From Corynebacterium suedekumii (GTDB taxonomy: Bacteria > Actinomycetota > Actinomycetes > Mycobacteriales > Mycobacteriaceae): a DNA stretch of 64,000 bases. Positions 9,738 through 18,725 of the stretch are shown here, piece by piece. Position 1 is the first letter of the stretch; the number at the start of each line of letters is the position of its first letter. A model generated the notes under the pieces. That model worked only from the letters and a program-made list of their open reading frames with translations. It was not told the origin of the DNA and made no database searches. A program made the translations under genes and the position numbers. Location of the stretch: contig NZ_CP126970.1 of assembly GCF_030252185.1 (NCBI RefSeq), positions 310,001-374,000 of the forward strand, written 5' to 3'.

Positions 9738-9767
9738 GTAACTGTAACGAACGGTCGGTACAGTTAC
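9738..9767. promoter_or_regulatory. CgmR-like TetR operator between pqo and the exporter gene
   Basis: GTAACTGTA (9738-9746) and TACAGTTAC (9759-9767) form perfect 9-bp inverted arms around a 12-bp centre. The arms match what I remember of the CgmR (Cgl2612) operator of C. glutamicum. The site lies in the intergenic region upstream of both divergent genes, so it may control the exporter and possibly pqo. Confidence 0.65.
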
Positions 9768-9828
9768 GCGCCGTGAGCACCCCCTGCAACGCTGGACCTT
9801 CCTCCTGGTCATCTCCCTCGGACTGCTG

Positions 9829-11682
9829 ATGATCGGCGTGGACAACTCGATCCTCTACACCGCCCTGCCGGAACTGCGCGCCCAACTCGGCACCACGGAC
9901 ACGCAGGCACTGTGGATCATCAACGCCTACCCGCTCGTGCTCGCCGGCCTGCTGCTGGGCACCGGCACCCTCGGTGACCGAATCGGTCACCGGCTCATGT
10001 TCCTCGTGGGCCTGACCGTCTTCGGTGTCGCCTCCCTGGCGGCCGCCTTCGCACCCGGCGCGTGGTTCCTCGTCGGCGCCCGGGCCCTCCTCGGTTTCGG
10101 CGCCGCCGTGATGATGCCCGCCACCCTCGCACTCATCCGCATCACCTTCACCGAGGAACGCGAACGCAACACCGCCATCGGCGTGTGGGGCTCGGTGGCC
10201 GTCATCGGTGCGGCGGCCGGCCCCGTCGTCGGTGGCCTGCTGCTGGAGTACTTCTGGTGGGGGTCGATCTTCCTCATCAACGTCCCCATCGTGCTGCTCA
10301 CCATCGCCGCCACGATCGTCGTCGCCCCGGCGAACATGCCCAACCCGTCGAAGCACTGGGACGCCGTCTCCTCCGTCTACGCGCTGCTCACCCTCTCGGG
10401 TCTGGTGATGACGATCAAGGAGCTGGCCAACCCGGACCGCACCTGGTGGCTGCTGGCGGTCTCCGCGGTGATCGCCGCCGGCGGCGGTATCGCCTTCACC
10501 CGCCGTCAGGGTCGCCTGTCCGACCCGCTGCTGGCGTTCGACGTCTTCCGCTCCCGCATCTTCACCGGCGGGGTCCTGGCGGCCGGCGGCGCGATGTTCG
10601 CCGTCGCCGGACTGGAGCTGATGACCACGCAACGGTTCCAGCTCGTCCTCGGCTACAGCCCGTTGGAGGCCGGACTGCTCATCATCGCCGTGACGGTCGC
10701 GGCGTTCCCCCTCTCCATCCTCGGCGGCGCGTTCCTGCACCGGGTCGGGTTCATCCCCCTCATCACCGGCGGATTCGTGGCCGTGGCCGTCGGCGTCGGG
10801 CTGGCCGCCTTCTTCGGCGCCGCCGACAACATTCCCGCCTTCGTCGCCGCGCTGGCACTGGTGGGGGCGGGCGCCGGTGCGATCATGTCGGTGTCCTCCA
10901 CCGCCATCGTCGGTGCCGCCCCCGTGCGCCGGGCCGGCATGGCGGCGGGTGTGGAGGAGGTGTCCTACGAGTTCGGCACCCTGCTGTCGGTGGCCATCTT
11001 CGGCAGCCTCCTGCCGGTCCTCCAGCTCGCGTTGGGCACCCACGACGCCGCCTACTTCCGGATCCTCACCATCCTCGCCGTCTCCGCGGCCGTGTTCGCC
11101 GGCATCACCGCCTGGTGCTTCCGCGGCAACCCGAAGGGGCGGGCCTTGCGCACCAGTAAACGGGACTGGATCATCACCTCCGCCATCCGGGTCATCGAGG
11201 ACCGGGGGGTGGAGGCACTGAGCTTCGAGACCCTCGCCGAGGCCGCCGGGCTGTCCAAGTCCGGCATCATCTACCACTTCCCCACCCGCCAGGACCTCCT
11301 GCTGGCGATCAACCAGTACTTCATCGACACGTGGGAGGCCCAGCTGGAGGACATCGCCGGCGCCCCCGCCACCGACCTCGATCCCGGCCAGCGCCTGCGC
11401 GCCGTGGTGCTGAGCATGCGCGACGACGCCGAACCCGCCGAGCTGCTCATGTGCCTGGAGTCCCGCCGCCATCCTGAACTGCCGGAGATGTGGGCGGCGC
11501 TGGAGGACCAGTGGATGGTCGCCGATCCGCGCAGCGAGCTCTACCCCGTCCAGCTCATGGCCTACGGCCTCTGGGCCCACGACCACGTCCACCACTCCCC
11601 CCTGTCGGAGGCGGACCGGGCACACCTGGTGGATGCGATCCTGCGCCAGATCCCCGGACTGCCCTTAGACTTCCCTGCATGA
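9829..11682 (+). CDS. MFS drug/diamine exporter fused in frame to a TetR repressor (CgmA-CgmR-like)
   Basis: One open frame joins two proteins that are separate in C. glutamicum. Residues 1-440 are a DHA2-type MFS exporter (LGDRIGHRLMFLVGL loop, many membrane helices). Residues from about 443 are a TetR regulator with the helix-turn-helix LAEAAGLSKSGIIYHFPTR, close to CgmR. No stop separates them; the TetR part could start separately at TTG 11146. The first ATG (9829) cuts TM1 in half: the missing residues (QRWTFLLVISLGLL) are encoded upstream in the same frame but without a start codon. A GTG at 9773 would start them if one C were added to the C5 run after it. Confidence 0.75.
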   Translation: MIGVDNSILYTALPELRAQLGTTDTQALWIINAYPLVLAGLLLGTGTLGDRIGHRLMFLVGLTVFGVASLAAAFAPGAWFLVGARALLGFGAAVMMPATLALIRITFTEERERNTAIGVWGSVAVIGAAAGPVVGGLLLEYFWWGSIFLINVPIVLLTIAATIVVAPANMPNPSKHWDAVSSVYALLTLSGLVMTIKELANPDRTWWLLAVSAVIAAGGGIAFTRRQGRLSDPLLAFDVFRSRIFTGGVLAAGGAMFAVAGLELMTTQRFQLVLGYSPLEAGLLIIAVTVAAFPLSILGGAFLHRVGFIPLITGGFVAVAVGVGLAAFFGAADNIPAFVAALALVGAGAGAIMSVSSTAIVGAAPVRRAGMAAGVEEVSYEFGTLLSVAIFGSLLPVLQLALGTHDAAYFRILTILAVSAAVFAGITAWCFRGNPKGRALRTSKRDWIITSAIRVIEDRGVEALSFETLAEAAGLSKSGIIYHFPTRQDLLLAINQYFIDTWEAQLEDIAGAPATDLDPGQRLRAVVLSMRDDAEPAELLMCLESRRHPELPEMWAALEDQWMVADPRSELYPVQLMAYGLWAHDHVHHSPLSEADRAHLVDAILRQIPGLPLDFPA

Positions 11683-12977
11683 ACCATGTGCGCACCGACC
11701 GCGTCACCGTCACGTCCTGGGCCCTGTGGGACTGGGGATCGGCCGCGTTCAACGCCGTCCTGGTCACGTTCATCTTCTCCGTCTACCTCACCGACTCTGT
11801 CGGCCAGACCCTGGACACCTCCGCCACCCCGACGCAGCTCTACGGCTGGGTGATGGCGGTCGCGGGTGTGACCATCGCCGTGGTCGCCCCCATCATCGGC
11901 CAACGCTCCGACATCCGCGGCACCCGCCGCCGCTCACTGGCGGTGTGGACGTTCGTGACCGTGGCGCTCATGGCGGCGTTGTTCGCGGTGCGCAATGACG
12001 CCCCCGTCTACTTCTGGCTCGGCGCGATCATCATGGCCGTGGCCTCCGTGCTTTTCGAGTTCGCCGAGGTCAACTACTACGCCCAGCTCAACCAGATCTC
12101 CACCCCCGACAACGTCGGCCGGGTCTCCGGCTTCGGGTGGGGCATGGGGTACGCCGGCGGCATCGTCCTGCTGCTCATCTGCTACGTCGGCTTCGTCGCG
12201 GGCGAAGGCGGCATGTTCGGCCTGCCCACCGAGGGCGGCCTCAACATCCGGCTGGTGGCGGTGTTCGCCGCCGTGTGGTTCGGCATCTTCGCCCTCCCCG
12301 TCCTCCTCCGCGTCCCCGAGGCGCCACCGTCCGGCGCCGCGGACACCGAGGGCGTCATCGACGCGTATCGACGCCTCCTCGCCACCATCCGCGACCTCTG
12401 GCACACCGACCGCAACGCCGTCTTCTTCCTCGTCGCCTCCGCCGTCTTCCGCGACGGCCTGGCCGGTGTGTTCACCTTCGGTGCCATCCTCGCGGTGACC
12501 GTCTACGGACTGACCCCCGGCGACGTCCTCATCTTCGGCGTCGCCGCCAACGTCGCCGCCGCCGGCGGTGCCATGCTCGGCGGCTGGCTCGACGACAGGG
12601 TGGGCCCCAAACCCATCATCCTCGGCTCCCTCATCCTCATGATCGCCGCCGCCGTCGCGCTCTTCTTCGTCGACGGCCCCCAGATGTTCTGGATCTTCGG
12701 CCTCATCCTCTGCCTGTTCGTCGGCCCCGCCCAGTCGGCGGCCCGCTCCTTCCTCTCCCGGGTGGCCACCGCCGGCACCGAGGGCCAGCTCTTCGGCCTC
12801 TACGTCACCACCGGCCGGGCCGTCTCCTGGCTGTCTCCGCTGGCCTTCGGTGTCTTTGTCTCCCTGGCCGGTGGCGCCGACCGGGCCGGCATCCTCGGCA
12901 TCGGCCTCATCCTGCTCGTCGGCGCCCTGCTCCTGCTGCCGGTCAAGGACCCGACCAGCGCTGACCCCCGGAACTAG
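11679..12977 (+). CDS. MFS transporter of the UMF1/Atg22-like type
   Basis: A 432-residue membrane protein with about 12 hydrophobic helices. WALWDWGSAAFNAVLVTFIF at the N-terminus, IIGQRSDIRGTRRR in the loop after TM2-3 and the NYYAQLNQIS segment are typical of the UMF1 (YxiO/Atg22-like) branch of MFS. The ATG overlaps the stop of the exporter-TetR fusion (ATGA), so translation is coupled. Substrate is unknown. Confidence 0.75.
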   Translation: MNHVRTDRVTVTSWALWDWGSAAFNAVLVTFIFSVYLTDSVGQTLDTSATPTQLYGWVMAVAGVTIAVVAPIIGQRSDIRGTRRRSLAVWTFVTVALMAALFAVRNDAPVYFWLGAIIMAVASVLFEFAEVNYYAQLNQISTPDNVGRVSGFGWGMGYAGGIVLLLICYVGFVAGEGGMFGLPTEGGLNIRLVAVFAAVWFGIFALPVLLRVPEAPPSGAADTEGVIDAYRRLLATIRDLWHTDRNAVFFLVASAVFRDGLAGVFTFGAILAVTVYGLTPGDVLIFGVAANVAAAGGAMLGGWLDDRVGPKPIILGSLILMIAAAVALFFVDGPQMFWIFGLILCLFVGPAQSAARSFLSRVATAGTEGQLFGLYVTTGRAVSWLSPLAFGVFVSLAGGADRAGILGIGLILLVGALLLLPVKDPTSADPRN

Positions 12978-13050
12978 GCACCGCTCAGGGCAGCCCGATC
13001 GCATGCGGCTGGGTCCACGCGGAGTGCCACTGCCCCTCCAGCTCCACCTC

Positions 13051-13652
13051 TCACGGCCGGTGCAGATCAATGCACACATCCGAGAACGTCAGGTGCCGGT
13101 AGCCGCGTGCCATGGCGTCGTTGGCCTTCCAGTAGTCCTTCACCACCAACTTCGCCGGCTCATGGACCCCGTCCCGGAAATACTTACCCAGCAGGGCGTT
13201 CTGCTCGAAGGTGTAACCCCGCTCCTTCAGCGCCCGGAACAGCATCCGTTCGGTCTCCGAGTCCGCGCCTATCGACGCCCGCCGGATCCGCTCCCGCCGC
13301 CGCACCGGGATCTTCCCCCCACGTCAGCAGGTCCTCCTCCAACGCCTCTCCCCCGGCGCCCCCGGTCGCGGCGCTCGATCTCCCGCACCGCATACTGATC
13401 CACCTTCACGGGGACATCGAGGGCAGTGCGCAGGGGCGTGGCAATGCGGAGTCCGTCGTTGACCTCGAAGGGGCGATGATCGACCTGAACTCCCGGTTCC
13501 GCGGCACGTGCACGCTCACCGGGGGTACTCACCCGCCTGTTCATGCGCAGCTGCACCATACGGATTCTGGTGCGCCAACGCCCGGAGCACCACCGGACCG
13601 GTGGGCCGGTCGGAGGTGAACAGGCCTCCGCGAGCTCCCGCGTGGTGAACAC
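13051..13652 (-). pseudogene. Degraded AbiEi/DUF559-like endonuclease-domain protein
   Basis: Two pieces in different frames make up a recognisable decayed gene. The upstream piece starts MFTTRELAEA, a winged-helix N-terminus common to AbiEi-type proteins. The downstream piece (13051-13305) contains SETERMLFRALKERGYTFEQ and DYWKANDAMARGYRHLTFSD, which resembles the C-terminal nuclease-like domain of the same actinobacterial proteins. The frames do not join, and part of the central nuclease core seems missing. Function is probably lost. Confidence 0.5.
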
Positions 13653-13733
13653 CTACCGACCGTCCGGCAATGTCGTCATGGCTTCCCCCTTCCCCCACTC
13701 AGACCCCACCGACGGCCCGGAGGTTCCCGGAAA

Positions 13734-13799
13734 CTGCCTTCACCTCCGGAACGTGACCGCCAACCCCCATGGACGGCGGTGTTCCGGAGGTGAATGCAG
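13734..13799 (-). terminator. Strong stem-loop downstream of ddh
   Basis: CTGCCTTCACCTCCGGAAC (13734-13752) pairs with GTTCCGGAGGTGAATGCAG (13781-13799) with one mismatched position. A second inner stem (GACCGCC / GGACGGCGGT) stacks inside. It begins 3 bases past the ddh stop. There is no clear T-run, so Rho-independent strength is uncertain, but this is the natural end of ddh transcription. Confidence 0.6.
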
Positions 13800-13801
13800 G
13801 A

Positions 13802-14755
13802 CTACACGTCGCGGGCGATGAGATCGTCGAGCGAATCCGGAGAGATGAGGTAGGGCGCGACCTCGAGGACGGTGTAGGCGCCCGGCTCGGTGATCCGGTG
13901 GGCTGCCCGGGAGTAGGCCAGCGCGACGGCGGCGGTGAAGTCCGGGTTCCGGTCCAGCTCGAGGGTGTACTCGATGGTCTCGGTGTACCCGCCGGTATCC
14001 CCCGCGGTGACCACGTGGCCGCCGTGGGGCATGCCGGTGTGCTCGGCGTCGAAGGTGGCCTCGTCGACGAAGTTGACCTCCACCTGGTAGCCGACGAAGT
14101 AGTCCGGCATGGTGCGGATCTCGTTCTCGATGCGCTCGTGGTCGGCCTCGTCGGCGACGACGAAGCAGCGACGCAGGTGGGCGTCCTTGCCGGTCAGCTG
14201 GCCGGCCTCGCCCTTGCGGGCGGCGTCGAGGGCGTCAGGAGAGGGAATGGTGTACTGGACGGCCTTGTGGACGCCGGGGATGCGTCGCAAAGCATCGGAG
14301 TGGCCCTGGGACAGGCCCGGACCCCAGAAGGTGTGCTGCGCCGCGCCCGGGAGGATGGCCTGCGCCATGGTGCGGTTGAGGGAGAACATGCCCGGATCCC
14401 AGCCGGTGGAGACGACGGCGACGGTGCCGTTCTCCTTCGCGATCTCATCCATCTGGGCGCGGTGGCGCGGGACATCACGGTGGTTGTCGTAGGTGTCCAC
14501 GGTGTTCGCGTGGCGGATGAACTCCGGCGCCTGCTCCGGGATGTCGGTGGCGGAGCCGAGACAGAGCACCGCGACGTCGAACTGGTCGCGGTAGTCGGCG
14601 AACTCCGCGACCGGCCACACGGCGGCATCCGTGTCCAGGGTCTCGCGGCGGGAGAAGATGCCGGCGAGCGTCATGTCCGGCTGCGCCTTGATGAGCTTCT
14701 CCACCGACTTACCGAGGTTGCCGTATCCGACGATCGCGATCCTGATGTCTGCCAT
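13802..14755 (-). CDS. ddh: meso-Diaminopimelate D-dehydrogenase
   Basis: An NADPH-dependent enzyme of 317 residues that makes meso-DAP from tetrahydrodipicolinate and ammonia in one step, giving a shortcut to lysine and cell-wall DAP. The Rossmann motif GYGNLGKSVEKLI is at the N-terminus. Motifs STGWDPGMFSLNR and WGPGLSQGHSDALRRIPGV are the family signature around the substrate pocket. Length is near that of C. glutamicum Ddh. The gene stands alone between a tRNA gene and a terminator hairpin. Confidence 0.95.
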   Translation of the reverse strand: MADIRIAIVGYGNLGKSVEKLIKAQPDMTLAGIFSRRETLDTDAAVWPVAEFADYRDQFDVAVLCLGSATDIPEQAPEFIRHANTVDTYDNHRDVPRHRAQMDEIAKENGTVAVVSTGWDPGMFSLNRTMAQAILPGAAQHTFWGPGLSQGHSDALRRIPGVHKAVQYTIPSPDALDAARKGEAGQLTGKDAHLRRCFVVADEADHERIENEIRTMPDYFVGYQVEVNFVDEATFDAEHTGMPHGGHVVTAGDTGGYTETIEYTLELDRNPDFTAAVALAYSRAAHRITEPGAYTVLEVAPYLISPDSLDDLIARDV

Positions 14756-14820
14756 TGCTGCTCCTTGAGTCTGGTCCGATGATCGGGAACCAGTCTACGG
14801 CCGGGCCGCCGCGGCGTGAG

Positions 14821-14893
14821 AGCTGGAGACGAGACTTGAACTCGCAACCTACGGTTTACAAGACCGTTGCGCTACCGATTGCGCCACTCCAGC
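14821..14893 (-). tRNA. tRNA-Thr (anticodon TGT)
   Basis: On the minus strand the acceptor arms GCTGGAG and CTCCAGC pair perfectly. The anticodon stem ACGGT/ACCGT encloses the loop CTTGTAA, giving anticodon TGT (Thr, ACA codons). The T-arm contains GTTCAAGTC. The 3' CCA is not encoded. It lies between ddh and the divergent threonine exporter thrE. Confidence 0.93.
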
Positions 14894-14978
14894 AGTCGCG
14901 GACACCCGGTCCGCTGGTGTGATGGTACCCGAGCGGCCCGCGGCTCCGGAAACCGCCGCGGACTGCTAGTCTCCTCAC

Positions 14979-16472
14979 GTGTCCGGAATGTTTGAGAAGC
15001 TCGGATCGTTGTTCGCCGGCTCCGGCCGCATCGCGACGATCGACGCCGCGAAGGCCGCCCCACCGCCCTCCCCGCTGGCACCGATCGACCTCACCGATCA
15101 CGCCCAGGTGGCCGCCGTCATGGACCTGGCCGCCCGGATCGGTGACATCCTGTTGTCCTCCGGCACGTCCAACTCGGACACCAAGGCGCAGATCCATGCG
15201 GTGACCTCCGCGTACGGCCTGCACTACTGCCACGTGGACATCACGATGAACACCATCACGATCTTCACCACCATCGGGCACGGCCGGAAGACCCCGGTCA
15301 ACGTGTTCCGGGTGGTGCGGTCGCTGACGACGGACTTCTCCAAGCTCTCCGAGGTCGACCGGCTCATCCGCTCCATTCAGGCGGGTGCAACCCCGCCGGA
15401 GGTCGCCGAGAAGATCCTCGACGAGCTCGCGGCCAAGCCCGCCGAGTACGGGGCGTGGACCGCGGTCATGGGCTGGGGCGTCATGGGTGGCGCGGTCGCC
15501 GTCATGCTCGGCGGTGGCTGGCTGGTGGCGCTCACCGCGTTCGTCACCTCGGTGCTCATCATGGCGATGAACACGTGGCTGGGCCGCAACCAGCTGCCGT
15601 TGTTCTTCCAGAACGTCTTCGGCGGGATCGTGGCCACGGTGCCGGCGGCGGTGATCTACTCGCTGGCCGCGGAGCTGGGGTTCCGGATCTCGCCGTCGCA
15701 GATCATCGCGTCGGGCATCATCGTCCTGCTCGCCGGTCTCACGCTGGTGCAGTCGCTGCAGGACGGGATCACAGGGGCGCCGGTGACGGCCTCAGCACGC
15801 TTCTTCGAGACACTCCTGTTCACCGGTGCCATCGTCGCCGGCGTGGGTATCGGCATCTCGTTGACGGCCCTGCTGGGCATTTCCCTGCCTCCCCTGGAGA
15901 CGACCGCTGCGCCGAACTTCACCTCCGTCACGGTCCGCGTCATCAGCGGCGCGGTGGCGGCGGCCGGGTTCGCGGTGGCCAGTTACGCGGAATGGTCCTC
16001 GGTGGCGATCTCCGCGCTCACGGCCCTGGCGGGGTCCGGTTTCTACCATTTCGTCCTCGTGCCCTACGGTTTCGGCTCCGTCATCGCGGCCTCCGTCGCC
16101 GCCGTGGTCATCGGCCTCGCCGGTGGTCTGCTCGCCCGTCGTTTCCTCATCCCGCCGCTCATCACCGCCATCGCCGGCATCACCCCGTTCCTGCCAGGTC
16201 TGTCGGTCTACCGCGGCATGTACGCGGCGATGCACGAGCAGATGCTCGTCGGCTTCACCAACATCGCCACCGCGCTGGCGATCGCCTGTGGCCTGGCGGC
16301 GGGTGTGGTCCTCGGCGAGTGGGTGGCCCGCCGCCTGCGCCGCCCGCCGAAGCTCAACCCCTACCGTTATTTCCGTGCCACCCGCCGGGTGACGTTCCAG
16401 CAGATGGCCCAGGCCGCGCAGCCGCGTCCCCGGAGGCGGGTGCGCCGGGCCCGCGGGCATAGCGTAGAATAA
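14979..16472 (+). CDS. thrE: Threonine/serine exporter
   Basis: ThrE exports L-threonine and L-serine using the proton gradient. The 497-residue protein has the N-terminal cytoplasmic ThrE domain ([19 protein letters not shown] and [14 protein letters not shown]) followed by about ten membrane helices and an arginine-rich tail. Length is close to the 489 residues of C. glutamicum ThrE. The GTG start lies 6 bases after a TAGTCT box, indicating a leaderless mRNA. The context beside otsA and ddh also matches C. glutamicum. Confidence 0.93.
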   Translation: MSGMFEKLGSLFAGSGRIATIDAAKAAPPPSPLAPIDLTDHAQVAAVMDLAARIGDILLSSGTSNSDTKAQIHAVTSAYGLHYCHVDITMNTITIFTTIGHGRKTPVNVFRVVRSLTTDFSKLSEVDRLIRSIQAGATPPEVAEKILDELAAKPAEYGAWTAVMGWGVMGGAVAVMLGGGWLVALTAFVTSVLIMAMNTWLGRNQLPLFFQNVFGGIVATVPAAVIYSLAAELGFRISPSQIIASGIIVLLAGLTLVQSLQDGITGAPVTASARFFETLLFTGAIVAGVGIGISLTALLGISLPPLETTAAPNFTSVTVRVISGAVAAAGFAVASYAEWSSVAISALTALAGSGFYHFVLVPYGFGSVIAASVAAVVIGLAGGLLARRFLIPPLITAIAGITPFLPGLSVYRGMYAAMHEQMLVGFTNIATALAIACGLAAGVVLGEWVARRLRRPPKLNPYRYFRATRRVTFQQMAQAAQPRPRRRVRRARGHSVE

Positions 16473-16543
16473 GTGCTCTATTGCGCCCGTCAGCTGCCCT
16501 GATCAGGTGCGCCTCACTCCCCGACCTACTCCCAGGAGGATCC

Positions 16544-16888
16544 ATGCCGCCCAAGGTCACAGATACCCGTCCGACTCCCGAAGCTCTCCACGCCGTCGAG
16601 GCGGAGACCGCCGCCGCGGCCCGCCGCATCGTCGCCACCTACGCCGAGGACTTCCTGGACGGTGTGACCCTGATGTGCATGCTCGGCGTCGAGCCGGAGG
16701 GCCTGGTGTACAAGAAGGTCGCCGCGGAGGCCGAGGAGGCCGCCCCGAAGGCCACCAAGCGCACCCGCAAGGCTGCGAAGAAGGCCACGAAGAAGACCAC
16801 CAAGAAGACCGCGAAGAAGACGACGAAGAAGGCCACCAAGAAGGCGACGAAGAAGACCACCGCCAAGAAGACCACCAAGAAGGCCTGA
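16544..16888 (+). CDS. Lysine-rich histone H1-like small protein
   Basis: A 114-residue protein. The N-terminal 60 residues ([20 protein letters not shown]) form a predicted helical domain. The C-terminal half is a run of KKxTKK-type repeats like the tails of histone H1 and mycobacterial HupB. A strong AGGAGG site precedes the ATG at 16544. It sits 12 bases upstream of otsA, probably co-transcribed. Nucleoid binding is inferred from composition; no experimental role is known to me. Confidence 0.75.
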   Translation: MPPKVTDTRPTPEALHAVEAETAAAARRIVATYAEDFLDGVTLMCMLGVEPEGLVYKKVAAEAEEAAPKATKRTRKAAKKATKKTTKKTAKKTTKKATKKATKKTTAKKTTKKA

Positions 16889-16899
16889 CCCTTTCAGTC

Positions 16900-18258
16900 A
16901 TGAGCGGCGACAACAGCTTCGTGGTCGTGGCCAACCGCCTGCCGGTTGACCTGCACACCGCCCCCGACGGCACCCGCACCTGGACGCCCAGCCCGGGTGG
17001 GCTCGTCGCCGCGCTCTCCCCGGTCCTGGAACGCCAGCAGGGGTGCTGGGTCGGCTGGCCCGGGATCGCGGACGAGGCTCCGGAGCCCTTCCGCACCGAC
17101 GCCGGGGTGCTGCTGCATCCGGTGAGGCTCACCGCCGCGGACTTCGAGGGGTTCTACGAGGGGTTCTCCAACGCGACGTTGTGGCCGCTGTACCACGACC
17201 TCATCGTTACCCCCGTCTACGACCGCGACTGGTGGGCTGCGTACCGGGACGTCAACCTGCGGTTCGCCACCGAGGTCGCCGAGGTCGCCGCCGAGGGTGC
17301 GACGGTGTGGGTGCAGGACTACCAGCTGCAGCTGCTACCCGGCATCCTCCGTCAACTGCGCCCCGACCTGCGGATCGGTTTCTTCCTGCACATCCCCTTC
17401 CCCGGTGCGGACCTGTTCCGTCAGCTGCCGTGGCGCGAGGAGATCATCCGCGGGTTGTGCGGGGCGGACCTCATCGGTTTCCACCTCGAGTCCGGGGCCC
17501 GGAACTTCCTCGACCTGGCCCGCCGCTCCGGCGTGGAGATCGATGACGCGCAGGTCGGCGCGTTCCCCATCTCCATCGACCCGGGCTCGCTCGGGACGGG
17601 GGAGCCGGGGGGTGTGGAGAAGCTGCGGGAGTCCCTGGGAAACCCGGCCACGGTGATCCTCGGGGTGGACCGCCTGGACTACACCAAGGGAATCCTCCAG
17701 CGGCTGCTGGCCGTCGAGGAGCTGCTCGAGTCCGGGGCGCTCGATCCGGACCAGGTTGTGCTCATCCAGATCGCCACCCCCTCCCGCGAGCGGATCGACC
17801 AGTACCAGGTCGCCCGATCCCAGGTGGAGGAGGCCGTCGGCCGGATCAACGGCCGCTTCGGGTCCGTCGGTCACCCGGTGGTGCACTACCTGCACCAGTC
17901 CCTGCCGAAGGATGAGCTGCGCACCTACTACGAGGCGGCGGACGTCATGCTGGTCACCCCGTTCAAGGACGGTATGAACCTGGTGGCCAAGGAGTATGTC
18001 GCCTGCCACGGTGACGGCTCCGGCGCCCTGGTGCTCTCCGAGTTCGCCGGCGCGGCCGTGGAGCTGCATCAGGCGAACCTGTGCAACCCCTTCGACCTGG
18101 AGTCCATCAAGCGGGCGTTGGCCACCGCCGTCACTGGTCTGGCCCAGCAGCCGGAGGTGATGCGGGAGCGGATGCTCGCCATGCACCGGCAGGTGCATGA
18201 GCACGACGTCACCCGCTGGGCCGACTCCTTCCTCACGGCACTGGAGGCCCGACGATGA
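16900..18258 (+). CDS. otsA: Trehalose-6-phosphate synthase
   Basis: OtsA makes trehalose 6-phosphate from a nucleotide-glucose donor and glucose 6-phosphate. The 452-residue GT20 enzyme has [11 protein letters not shown] at the N-terminus, [19 protein letters not shown], the DRLDYTKGI sugar-binding motif and the donor-binding [10 protein letters not shown]. It is slightly short of the usual 470-485. It heads an otsA, META lipoprotein, otsB run; the lipoprotein gene overlaps its stop by ATGA. Trehalose supplies both stress protection and mycolate carriers in this genus. Confidence 0.95.
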   Translation: MSGDNSFVVVANRLPVDLHTAPDGTRTWTPSPGGLVAALSPVLERQQGCWVGWPGIADEAPEPFRTDAGVLLHPVRLTAADFEGFYEGFSNATLWPLYHDLIVTPVYDRDWWAAYRDVNLRFATEVAEVAAEGATVWVQDYQLQLLPGILRQLRPDLRIGFFLHIPFPGADLFRQLPWREEIIRGLCGADLIGFHLESGARNFLDLARRSGVEIDDAQVGAFPISIDPGSLGTGEPGGVEKLRESLGNPATVILGVDRLDYTKGILQRLLAVEELLESGALDPDQVVLIQIATPSRERIDQYQVARSQVEEAVGRINGRFGSVGHPVVHYLHQSLPKDELRTYYEAADVMLVTPFKDGMNLVAKEYVACHGDGSGALVLSEFAGAAVELHQANLCNPFDLESIKRALATAVTGLAQQPEVMRERMLAMHRQVHEHDVTRWADSFLTALEARR

Positions 18259-18716
18259 GGCGCGCTGTGGCAGCGGTGCTCCTGGCCGTGTCCGGTGCCG
18301 GCTCCCTGGTCGCCTGCGGCACCCCGGAGCCGACGGTCCTCGGCTCGACGTGGCAGGTCACCGACGTGTGGGTCACCCCGGGTGATCCGAGTGCGGTCCC
18401 TGACGGCGGCACCCTCGTCTTCGGGGAGGCCTCGCTCGCGGGGTCGACCGGGTGCGCCCCGATCCAGGGGACGGTGACCTTCACCCGGGACGGTGAGACC
18501 GTGCAGGCCGCCGACGCCGACGCCGTCACCGTCGACCGCCTGGAGATCGACGTCCCCGCGGCGGACTGCCCCGCCGCCTGGACGCATGAGCTGCTCACCA
18601 CCATGCTCGAGCCCGGCGCGACGTTCGATCTGCGGCAGGACACGGACACCGAGCTGGTGCTCACCCTGCGCGGCGAGGGTGTCGATCGCCCGGCGATCGG
18701 GCTGGCCGCTGTTTAG
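18255..18716 (+). CDS. META-like lipoprotein between otsA and otsB
   Basis: A 153-residue exported lipoprotein. The signal peptide ends in the lipobox LVAC at about residue 21. The mature part ([25 protein letters not shown]) resembles a META/heat-shock HslJ-type domain. It overlaps otsA by ATGA and precedes otsB by 9 bases, an order I recall from C. glutamicum. Its role in trehalose metabolism is not known. Confidence 0.75.
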   Translation: MRRAVAAVLLAVSGAGSLVACGTPEPTVLGSTWQVTDVWVTPGDPSAVPDGGTLVFGEASLAGSTGCAPIQGTVTFTRDGETVQAADADAVTVDRLEIDVPAADCPAAWTHELLTTMLEPGATFDLRQDTDTELVLTLRGEGVDRPAIGLAAV

Positions 18717-18725
18717 AGTGGGGCC

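Noticed and set aside
9220..11625. Long minus-strand open frame opposite pqo and the exporter
   Set aside because: Antisense to two well-supported genes, with no protein motifs and an Asp/Gly/Arg-rich composition typical of high-GC shadows.
14821..14893. Island attachment at the tRNA-Thr gene
   Set aside because: No integrase or duplicated tRNA end lies near; the surrounding genes keep the core order.
16760..16888. Tandem repeat array
   Set aside because: The repeated AAG/ACC codons are the Lys/Thr tail of a protein, not an independent DNA repeat.
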